Source of the DNA: Leptasterias polaris
Taxonomy: Eukaryota; Echinodermata; Asteroidea; Forcipulatida; Asteriidae
Direction: 5' to 3'
DNA: 64,000 bases
NCBI GenBank assembly: GCA_037783415.1
Contig: JAZGTN010000165.1
Location: forward strand, 1,054,001 to 1,118,000
In this document: positions 1-10,800 of the stretch, piece by piece
Layout: every line of letters starts with the position of its first letter
Numbering within the stretch: the stretch's first letter is position 1
Position numbers and translations under genes: made by a program
Notes under the pieces: generated by a model
Told to the model about the DNA's origin: nothing
Databases searched by the model: none
Seen by the model: only the letters and a program-made list of their open reading frames with translations

Positions 1-302
1 TCAGTTGGTAGAGCGCCGGCACGTTAAACCGGAGGTCGTTGGTTCAAATCCCGCTCTAGTCAATTTTCTTTGTTCAACCCAAAATCATTTAAACGTTTAC
101 CCAGTCAGTTTCCCTTGTGGTTTATTATTTGATATCTGATATAAAAAGTCGCATCCACTTAAGGTGATCCCCGCTGCCGCTTCCCAGGTTGTATCGTATA
201 CCTGGGTGTGGTCCCTGGCTACACGGCAGTTTGCGGTTGAATGGCTTCTGACTGGCACCCCCGAACAAAGATATTGACAAAATAGGGAGACCGCCAACAT
301 AG

Positions 303-375
303 GGCTAGATAGCTCAGTTGGTAGAGCGCCGGCACGTGAAACCGGAGGTCGTTGGTTCAAATCCCGCTCTAGTCA
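303..375 (+). tRNA. tRNA-like sequence, loop reads GTG; probably SINE head, not a working tRNA
   Basis: The 73 nt fold as a cloverleaf. A 7-bp acceptor stem pairs GGCTAGA with TCTAGTC, the D stem is GCTC/GAGC, and the anticodon stem has four pairs plus a C-A mismatch. The T arm carries GGTTCAAATCC, a good pol III B box. The seven-base anticodon loop would present GTG (His-like), but position 33 is C instead of the near-invariant T. There is no extra 5' G expected of tRNA-His, and the T stem has a mismatch. A pol III promoter of SINE type is the better reading. Confidence 0.45.
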
Positions 376-617
376 ATTTTCTTTGTTCAACCCAAAATCA
401 TTTAAACATTTACCCAGTCAGTTTCCCTTGTGGTTTATTATTTGATATCTGATATAAAAAGTCGCATCCCCTTAAGGTGATCCCCTGGCTGCCGCTTCCC
501 AGGTTGTATCGTATACCTGGGTGTGGTCCCTGGCTACACGGCAGTTTGCGGTTGAATGGCTTCTGACTGGCACCCCCGAACAAAGATATTGACAAAATAG
601 GGAGACCGCCAACATAG

Positions 618-690
618 GGCTAGATAGCTCAGTTGGTAGAGCGCCGGCACGTGAAACCGGAGGTCGTTGGTTCAAATCCCGCTCTAGTCA
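618..690 (+). tRNA. tRNA-like sequence, second complete copy (GTG loop)
   Basis: Same sequence as the copy at 303-375, one 315-bp unit downstream. It keeps the acceptor pairing, A box and B box, and has the same C at position 33. A SINE-type pol III promoter is more likely than a functional tRNA. Confidence 0.42.
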
Positions 691-932
691 ATTTTCTTTG
701 TTCAACCCAAAATCATTTAAACATTTACCCAGTCAGTTTCCCTTGTGGTTTATTATTTGATATCTGATATAAAAAGTCGCATCCCCTTAAGGTGATCCCC
801 TGGCTGCCGCTTCCCAGGTTGTATCGTATACCTGGGTGTGGTCCCTGGCTACACGGCAGTTTGCGGTTGAATGGCTTCTGACTGGCACCCCCGAACAAAG
901 ATATTGACAAAATAGGGAGACCGCCAACATAG

Positions 933-1005
933 GGCTAGATAGCTCAGTTGGTAGAGCGCCGGCACGTTAAACCGGAGGTCGTTGGTTCAAATCCCGCTCT
1001 AGTCA
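933..1005 (+). tRNA. tRNA-like sequence, third complete copy (GTT loop)
   Basis: Same fold as its neighbours, but the anticodon loop reads ACGTTAA instead of ACGTGAA, so the nominal anticodon changes from GTG to GTT. The partial first copy at 1-62 has the same change. A shifting anticodon inside one array argues against translation use. Confidence 0.4.
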
Positions 1006-1073
1006 ATTTTCTTTGTTCAACCCAAAATCATTTAAACGTTTACCCAGTCAGTTTCCCTTGTGGTTTATTATTT

Positions 1074-1811
1074 AAATTGTGAAAGGTTACATCAACAATT
1101 ACCACTAACCCTTTTCTGTTGTACAACGATTAGGGGTCATCAGCACGTAACAAATAACACTCATTCTAAGTAATTGTGATTTTCGTTTTAGTGGAACAGT
1201 GTTAGACCTTGTTCTGTCGGATTAGATTTTGCGATTGGATTAAGCAAGTTTTCAATGGGTCAATACAGCATTTCAGTTTGACAAAACTTACTCTTTGAAA
1301 ATCAGAAATCGAACTAATCATCTTTCGAAAAAACACAACTAATAAAGTGTTGGCCTTTGGAAGCTTCTTAAACAAAAGTTTAACTCAACAGTTCTGGGGC
1401 AAAAACGTTCGTATGAAATGACACATTTTCGATTTTTAACAACAATTATAAAGGTTATCCGAAATAAACAAATGTGAGGTCAATTATATGTCTTTTTAAA
1501 ATTCTTTCGTCGACGTTTTCTCAGAAAGTGGATTAAATATGAAACGGTATTCCCTAGGATGTGTAATAGATTTATTATCTCAGATATAATGAATGTTTAG
1601 GGAATAGGGAGTGAAGCATACGATTGTCTTGATGCAAAACTGCCACATTAATAATGATGATGTTCTTCGTTGGTGTACAGGCGTAAACCACATTGCTTTG
1701 AAGCCCGGGAACGAAACAGTCACACTCTGTATAGGACCGAAATTGCTTATAAAAACGTCAATTATGGTTTAATTATGAAAGTGTATTTTTCGTTTTTTTT
1801 TTTTTTTTCAG
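1074..1811. other. Upstream region of the adhesion GPCR; no gene seen
   Basis: AT-rich sequence without a convincing ORF. It ends in a polypyrimidine run and CAG at 1792-1811, a strong splice acceptor. At least one non-coding 5' exon therefore probably lies in this stretch or further left. I could not place the promoter. Confidence 0.5.
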
Positions 1812-4800
1812 AAACTAAAGAAAGACTTGAATTCGTGTCAGGAAGATCAACTTTCATGTCCTTGTAGCAGCAAGGCAGCATGTACTCGTCACAACTGCTG
1901 CTTCTGGTGGTTGCGACCACGTATGGTGCGACACTCGTCATGGGGCAAACGGCTTGCGGAGCTACCCCTATCTGCCAGTGTGCGTATGGCGTAAGAGACG
2001 GGCTTAGAGTGAATTGTGCCGGGCTAGACCTACTGGATGTTCCACCTGGAATACCGGACGACACCGTCATTCTGTGAGTAATCAAATTTAATTGCAAAGT
2101 GACCCTGACAAGTTGTATTAAAACAGTTTCAGTGTCAGTATCTGAACACAACCTAAACCAGGCTCAATTACTCACAACTTCCGTTTGGACAGGATACTTT
2201 CAGGCTCGTACCAGGAATGTTTTTAATTCATGTTTATTTCTTTATGTTTTGTTGTTTTTCTTTTGTTTGGGGGGAGGGCGAATATTAAAGAAAATTTAAA
2301 TCGGCGTGTCAGCGCCGCCCATCGAGCATCGATTTGGTGCGCACAATTTATATATATTTTTTGTTGGTTGAATTTTTCTTCTTTTAGGCTATTTATTTTT
2401 CTTCTTTTTCTTCTGGGGGCAGAACGCCCTCCTCCACCCATTCCTAGTTTACAACCTGGATATACTCAATTGTCATAGTGATGATTTGTCGAGTGAGAAA
2501 ACTCAGTGAGGCGGGGCAGTGGTGTAACTGTTGATGTACCTAACCTTCCATTTGGGCATTGTTTCAATCTCCTCGTGTGGGGGGGGGGGGGGGGTTATCA
2601 ACTGTCGTAGTCAAACGAACAAATCATTTCATTGCCAAACTATTATACTGGATTTAAAACTAATTGTTCTTCATATTTTCTTTCAGCGTTCTGAATGACA
2701 ACTCAATAGAGGCAATTGGGGTTGATGATTTTGCAAACCTTGTTGATCTTCGAGAACTGTAAGTCCACAATTTCCGGATTGTTTCACCTGGGTTTTACCA
2801 AAACAGCAGGGTGGTTTACATATTCTATGCCCCCCCCCCCCACGAAATTCTGTCCTCCACACGGTTAATAGTGTAGACATTTCTGGTAGCACCCTCTTAT
2901 TTTTCAGTTAAAGCGACACACCGGCTTCGTTTGGGCTATTTTGGCTACAAAATAGACTAAAACATGACTCTAAAGGTCTTCCAGGAATGGAGAAGAACGG
3001 TTCCTAAAAGAAACCATCAATGTTGGCCGTTTTTGAGCATTTTTCAAAAAACGAAGGTCACGTGGGTTATCCGAGCCACATTTATTTTTTGGTTCGGATA
3101 ACCCTCGTGATCTCCGAAGTAGTTTTACTTCCAGCCGTATAAAAATTAATTACTGCACCGAATTCAACTCTGTTTTTTAACAATTATTTAAGAGTATTTG
3201 ACAAAAGAAAATACATATTCAAATTAAGGATACTAGTTGTAAATAATATATTTGGTTTGCGGTAACACCATGTGTATATCTACTTGCTAGGTAGATTTGT
3301 TCTTTGAGAACTTGTCTTGCTTTTATTCTACTGCCGCGGAGTAGATTATTCGGAATTCGGGAGACTTCTCAGTTCTGAAAAAAAGAACTGTCCTGGTTAT
3401 TAACTACTACCTGGGCGGGAGGTAGGAAATCGGCCGGGACTACTACTTTCGCTTTGTGGATCGAGGGGACTTCTCGTAATTAACAACACTGCCGCGGAGT
3501 GAGTTTTTTAATAGGTCTCAACGTTTCGACTAGCTTGCTCTAGTCATCGTCAGGAGACTGAAGAATGTAATGTATGTTGGTCTATTAATACGGGTTCAGA
3601 GGTTTCAGTGTAGAGTCAGTCACTGCTCTGATTGGTTCTTCTGAAAGGAGAACTGTGGTTGGCTAGCCCAGGGCTATTGTGTGTGTTGCCCATTGTATGG
3701 GAAAGCCCTGTGTAGTGGGTCGTGTCAGTACACTTTGGGATGCCAGATACTACTAATACTACTAGTATGCCAAATACTACTCATTAGTAGGCAGTAGAAT
3801 AAAAGCAAGACAAGTTCTCAAAGAACAAAATCTACCTAGCAAGTAGATACATATACACATGGTGTTACCGCAAACCAAATATATATTGATACCTCACCAA
3901 GCAATGCCTCAAGCAATGCCTCAAGTTGTAAATAATATAAAAAATTCTTTGCGGGTACACCTCGCTGATCGAATCCGCTGTTCCAAAATTGCCCCCTGAC
4001 AGTCATTTGTGTTTTATGTTTTTATCTTGATCCTGCTTTTGATATAGTTGGCTCGGGAACAACGTCGTCCGTAGTGATCGCCTTCACGTCGATGCTTTCA
4101 AGAATCTTCGAAACCTTGAACTATTGTAAGACCTTTAACGTAACCCTCTAGCAATGAAGCAATGCAAACCATGTTTTGGCTAGTATTTCATGCAAGTTTA
4201 TATACGTGTTTATTTTGATTGCAGCCATCGAAATAGGCAGGGGTGATTTTGTCGGTCTTCAAATGCTATTATTTCTTAACTAATCCTGTTGATTAATTGG
4301 TATTAGTTTCAAAATAGAGCAACGATATTAACTTTAAAAAGAGTTAGCTGACATTGCAACCAATAAATACTGTACGTTGTCAGTAAATCGCACTGTAAGA
4401 CCGTGGAGAATTCTGTTAGATAGTTCACCATAAGTTAAACTGATGAGCGAAGTTCCATCTCCCTTTATGCAGTGTGTATACAACATTGGTAATTGCCAAA
4501 GACCTGCATCCACACTTGATGTGACCTAACGTATACATAAAAGAACACACCTGTGAAAGTTTAAGCTCAATAGGTATTCGGAGTCATGAGAAAACAGTGG
4601 GGGAAAATTAACATTATGGGTTTTCTTTTAAATTAACTTTTTTTCCAACATCGGATTTTATCATGCTGGATAAAGACTACTGTTTTACCCATTTCCTAAA
4701 AACTATGGCATTTCAAGCAAAACTATTTCAAGGGAGGTTTTCCACTATGACTATCTTTATACCATGTAAGTTATGTGCAAATCTGTGTACAACTATATTT

Positions 4801-7800
4801 TCAATCTTAATACCAATGTTGTACACACTCTTTAAGTTTAACGCCAAATACCTATGGCATCCAATCCCAATTAAAATGCCACAGTGGCATGTCAATAAAT
4901 TATAAATTTTAATTTCTGCGATTATGACTTCCGCTTTCTTCTGGTGTCACCTCTCTGAAATACCAATCCAAATGTCATATACAAAAGGAAATTCACCTTA
5001 CATAAAAAGATGGTATAAACTAAATTGACGTTTAGTATAAATATGGCGCCACTCTCAACTCTTGGATCCCTTGATTTATTGCTCAAATGGCACAGTTAGA
5101 AAGACTGTACCTCTTTATTTCGTCCTCGTATCTGACATGTGCTGAACATAAATTATTGCAGACCCACAATCAATTTACAATGTAAGAGTTATTTGTATAG
5201 ATCAACCCCTACATTTTAATTCATGTTTGAAGCTTTGGATCGTGTGGATAATAAGAATTAAGTAACTAAGTGTGTTTGTTATGTTTTTAAAGTAACCATG
5301 CGTAAATCACTTTTTTCTTCTTCTTCTTCTTTTTCCGGGCTGGGGGGGGGGGGGGGGGGGAGGGTGGGGGAGGGGGGGGAGGGGCATCGGAGAGTTGGCT
5401 CTCCTGGACACAAATGGTCTGTCTCTTCAATGGTTCTTTTCTGAGCCAACACTCATCCCAAAAGAGATACACGGTTGTACCTGCAAGTTTTACTTTATAC
5501 AATTACGTTTTTTTACATGTTTACTTTTCCTACATTTTAAATTGATTGTGGGTCTGAAATGTTGCTCTTAGGAAAAGTTTGAAATAATTATCTTATATGA
5601 AGCCTTTTCAGGCTAAGCTAAGCGGGAAAATTGTAGAGAGCCGAGCCGAAATGGTACAACATTCAACAAGTTCGGAGAAACGGAAACCAATGTTGAGTCT
5701 TATATAAGTAAAGCTGAAAGGACACGCTGTTTACAATACACCGATCCATTAAGCCACGCCCATTTCTCATTGACCAATCACAGCCGCGAAATCTGATCAC
5801 CATTTGAGCTGTTTGGTGATCTTTGCACTAATGGTGATCGGGTTTCGCGGCTGTGATTGGTCGACTCGTAAGGAGGCGGGGCTTGGTGGATCGATCTATT
5901 GTAATTGGTGGGTTTCTTTGTGTTGAAAAGCCATTTTGGGGTTGATTTTTTTTTTTTAGTTTGTAGGTTTATGCTTAAATTTGTAGTTCAGAATTACTTT
6001 CCTCTCTCTCCATTTTTTTGTCGTCTACTGTGTTTTGAACAAAATGTCAGTGCATTGAAATTTATCCATTTCTATTCCATATGACTGCAGGGACTTGAGT
6101 AATAACCGCATTGTTCTAGACGCAGCATCTGCAGAGCGATTCCAGCCATTGGACAAATTAAAACATCTGTAAGTATCTGATTACTAACGTCTAAAAAATA
6201 AATGTAACACAAACAATATTTTTTATATATGATGATCGTGGCCTGATCTTGGCAAGTTGATATTAAGTTTTTAAAACAGATCAATTTTCTGGTCGGTAAA
6301 GTTGATAACTGTAATTTCTTATGGTAATACAATTAACTAAAACAATCATTTGATTGTTCAATGGTATTCTTGATTGTGAAAAATGAAACAAACTGCGTAT
6401 ATCTGTAGGTCGGCTTTTATTCATCATATAATTGTCATTGAATGTAGACACTAATTTGATTTATGTTGTACTAGCTTCGCACCTGACCTCTGACCTTCCT
6501 TGGTCTCTGACGTTGTGAAGACGTTTGAGCTTTCATGACTGCCGTCTTCATTGTGGTTATGTGCTTTTATACGAAAGTCCATTAGCGCCATAAAAATTGC
6601 CTTTTTGCAAGTGTATTTGGCGCATCTTGTTTTTGGAAACGTTTATCGAGTCCTGTTTAATACTAATAGCAGTTGTTTGGCGAGTTATCAGTTTGCAGTT
6701 ATCAAATTTCTAATTTACTATTGTACATTTAGACGCAAGCCAATCTGCTGCTGATTGTGGTGCCTTTTTAATCTCGAAACAAACAAACCATAACACGGAT
6801 TAATTTAAAACAGGTCTAACTTGAGAAGCATAAAATGCTTGATCAATTAATTTAATTGATAAATCCTGTTCTTATTTCCCCCGTTACAACTGCTGGTGTT
6901 ATGTTCTTGAAACAAGTATAAGCAGACTCATCGCAACGAATCTTCCAACAAAATTTCGTTTATAAAAGGTTAGGTACCATTTTCCTTCAAAACACAGGCC
7001 ATGCGTCTTTAAAACTTACACATTTTTAGAGTATACTGCTTTCCTCTGAATGCGTTGAACGTATTTGAATTTTTTAAAATAAGTTTTAACAGCCTTAATG
7101 GGATACTGTTTTTTATTTGTTTGTTTGTTGTTTGTTTGTTTATCTCTGTTTCTTAGGGATTTGGGAAGCAACAACATCGCCACCATCGACTCAGCCTTCG
7201 TTCATCTGTTTGATCGGCTTGACAACTTGTGAGTAAATTAATGTTTGTAAAGGGTCGTAGTATATCTTTTGAGGGCACCATCTCGTCCCAACCCATTCAT
7301 TGCCAAGTGTGGTCTCTTCCACTTTCGTTCTTTGGTTTATTGGTTCATTAATTGTCAGTTTTTGAAGACTCTACTTAGACCTGTCACTATAGTGGTAAAC
7401 TGCACGTTCAATAAATATAAAGGTCTTAAAATCAATTGCTGCAACTTTTTGGCTAGGGTACCACTCATTTAGGACCACCAGGTCAACCGATATCATCTCT
7501 CTTTTTTAAGTCTATGCTCAAAAGAGGACATTTTGTACTTTCAACTGTTTTCGTTGTATTCTTTTTAATTTTAATTTTTTTTATTTTTTCTTCTTTTCTG
7601 TTTATATTTTTTACTTGCATTTTTTATACTATAACTATTTTCACATTACACACATAATTTTTTATTTTATTATTGTTAAATTAACGAGTAATTTTTTGTT
7701 TACTTTAAGATGAAAAAATTTCAAAATGTTTGACTTTATTGAACTCCTTTTCTTTTACCAAATCGGCTGACTATTTAATTTAATTGTCTTTGTACATGTT

Positions 7801-10800
7801 TGACAGTACATAGTTATTTATTTACGTGATGTATCATTATTGATATGCTCTTGGCACCGTATAAACCTGTAACGTGCTGCCACCATTTTGGTCATATTCC
7901 CTGTATTCAACAGCAGTTATGGATGCTAATATTCATCGTACACAAAGGAACCAGACTACTTCTCCATCCAGCCTCGGTTTGGTTACATTGAATTGAATTG
8001 AAGAAAATCAAGATGGCGGCACCATGATAAAGTAAAGAGATCACATTAATTTGAATGGGTTCCCCTGATGAATATTTACTTATCAAGCCAACGATTTAAA
8101 CAAGGTTTTATTCATCCCTGTTTGCATCCCCTGTGTGCTGTTTCTTACGGTGATCCGTTGTGTGCGACTTTTAAAATGAAGTGGCAAAATGGATCCCCTC
8201 GTATAATATACCACTGCTCTAGCCTCTGTCCAATCGGGTTAACGGTGATTTGTGATTATCCTGTCATTATTGATAGTGGAATCGATTACAATAATTACTG
8301 ACTAAAGACATATTTTCAAATTGTCACCAAAATATTGTCAGTAACTGTGATTATTTTGTACCTTCTTCAGATATTTAATTTCCAATTCTCTGGTGTGCGA
8401 TTGTGATCTTTTGTGGTTTAAGAATTGGCTGATCAATAAACAGACCACATCCTTTGTCGTATCGGGTGCTCAGTGTTACACCCCGCAGTCTGTTCAACGT
8501 CGTATAGTCAGGGAGGCTCCCTTCTGCATACCAGGTAAAGAAAATTACAGAATCAGTGTTGTTTGTTTGTTTGTTTGTTTGTTTGTTTGTTGTTTTTGTT
8601 CTTTAAAGAAGAAATCAATCAAATTACTTAGCCTTCAATAAAACAATCTACAACCATTAATGGCATAATGTTTCGTAGCTTGTAATAGTGGTTTTAGATG
8701 ATGAGATTGTTCAGAGAACAAATTGATTAATAATTGTTTAATTATAATGTTAGTACTATTTTTTATTTTGGCTTTGTAACGAAGCAGCTTTGCTGCAAGT
8801 GCGTTTGATTAACATTTATGTTATTGAATACTTTATTTTGCTTGCAGTTCAACGTTGTTATTTATGTGATCAAGCGTCTGCCAATGGAGCGTGTAACTTC
8901 GCAACCCAGCAATGTTCCGGGTTCAATGTAAGAAGGAATGTCTTTCGTTGCAATCATCAATAATTTTATTTGGAATGTAGGTAAAAATGATATCTGGCTT
9001 CATTTCTGTGTTATGAGTCTAGAGTTTGAATAGTGTATGGACCATTATGCCCCATATTTACAATTGTTGGGAAGGTAGTGTATTCTGCTCTACCATCCAG
9101 GTTCCTAGTTACCCATGCCTACATCCTTACGGACTGTTAAATTAAACATGGTAGCAGTTTTAAGCGGACATAATTTTAGCAACATAGGCCTAACAGGTTG
9201 AGTTTTATTTGCGAACCAGACTAAAAAAATAAAAAAAATAAAAAAAAAATGATGGGAAGCTCCTTGTGCCGACAGAGCTTGTGTGTCACTCTACTTAATC
9301 TTTACTTTTAACATTTCTAATAACTTTTCATAAATTGGAATTGTTCAGAGTGGATGTGAGAACACTGTGCGGTTCAATAATGGTGAGTTTAGAATCACCA
9401 AGGCATGTCAGTCCATTGATGCCTGCGTGGTCAACGCCCAGCAGAACTGGATTGAGTGCAACTCCGGTAATGAGAACTCAGTGTGTCGCTACTGCTGCCA
9501 GGGTAACTTGTGTAATGCACCACAGTCGGCCATTTTAGGTAAATTATCTTTTCTTAACAGTAAACATTTTCAGTTTTTCATTTTACGAAACACTTCAGCA
9601 GTGTAATGTTAACCGGTTTACGAGAAGTAAATCAGTCGTTTTAATAAATAACCTGAGCACCCGATGCAAAAATACCGGAAAAGGGTCGAGTTAAGAGGGT
9701 TATTAAGTAACAAAGAATCAAAACCCTGCAAATTTAAATATTTCAAATTCATGTAAAAATTGTGTACATTTTGTGTACAGCGTGAGGTTACGACTCAAAT
9801 CACCTTGGACTTGGTGCATGTATCTTGTTTTTCGTATTATAAACCAACACTAACCGAGGCTGAAAAGAAACAAAATGACACTCTTTCCCAGATTCAATAT
9901 CGTATCATATTAAGTGGTGTTTGAAGCTTTGCATAGAATGAAAATAAGAAGTAACTACAAATAAATAAATAGTAAACTTGTGGGTACAACCATGTATTAA
10001 ATCTCCCTTTTTTTCTCTCCTGAAGACGAGCAGAGTATAGACGATGTGACCTCTGTTTACATTCAAACCGCCCTCTGTTGACAAATCTGTTGTCCAAGTC
10101 ATGTTCCGCCGGGCAAAAAGACGCGTAGTCATGGTAATATTGCGTGTACTTTCTAGCTGGCTGTCAAGTACACAAAGGTTTTGCCCGGCGACATGCGCGC
10201 GCATCATGTTATGATTTTCAAATGACGTCAGAGGTCACATCGTCTATATACTGCTCGAAACGTGAAGACCACTCCGGCTCTTTTCAGAGCCAACACTCCC
10301 ACAAAGAGATTTACATGGTTGTACCAGCGAGTTGACTATTTATTGATTTATAGCTACTTTTTCTTATAATACTGATACAAAGAACCCGCAGGGAACCTGA
10401 CACAAGGTGTTTATGACAACTCCCAATAGTCCACACATTAAGTCTTGAAACTCTCAGAATGATGTCATAATGTTTTTTATTTACTTTCCTTTTATTTTCA
10501 AGATGGATATCAGTTTCCATTTCCCAGTGTCTTATCGCCAACCCAAGGTAAGTTTCGAACAAAATGAAAGAAAGTATAATTCTTTTATACGCATCTTTGA
10601 CGCCAGTATTATAAAAGCGCATTGAAAGTGCTTCGACTGAGACAGTCAAGGTTTTTAGCTTGACGTTATGGCACATCAAATTGGTCCGGAAGCATATCTT
10701 GTATTCATGTTTTTCATTTAGTTTTAAAGAAAACACATCGGTCAGTTCAACCAGGCACCTTTTGTGTGGTTATATGGAAAAGTGCACATTTTCTGGGAAA

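Larger units (their letters stand above)
1..1073 (+). repeat. Tandem array of 313-315 bp units with tRNA-like head
   Basis: The same unit recurs with the A-box-like string TCAGTTGG starting at 1, 314, 629 and 944, giving spacings of 313, 315 and 315. The first copy is cut by the window edge and the last stops near 1073, where the sequence becomes unique. Each unit is a tRNA-like head followed by about 240 bp of unrelated body. Units differ by only a few bases, so the array is young or homogenised. A diverged relative of the head's 3' part and the sequence after it lies at 60540-60660, so the unit is probably a SINE that became tandem. Confidence 0.93.

Noticed and set aside
303..375. Functional tRNA-His
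   Set aside because: C at position 33, no extra 5' G, a T-stem mismatch and anticodon variation within the array argue against it.
97..910. Repeated open frames of 61-87 codons on the minus strand
   Set aside because: They are translations of the 315-bp tandem unit and repeat with it. No splice, start or domain evidence supports coding.
5287..5502. Proline- and lysine-rich 71-codon frame on the minus strand
   Set aside because: It is a translation of the G tract and TTC repeat.
8550..8592. GTTTGTTTG microsatellite as a regulatory site
   Set aside because: It is a simple repeat just after a splice donor with no further evidence; similar runs occur at 7117-7141.
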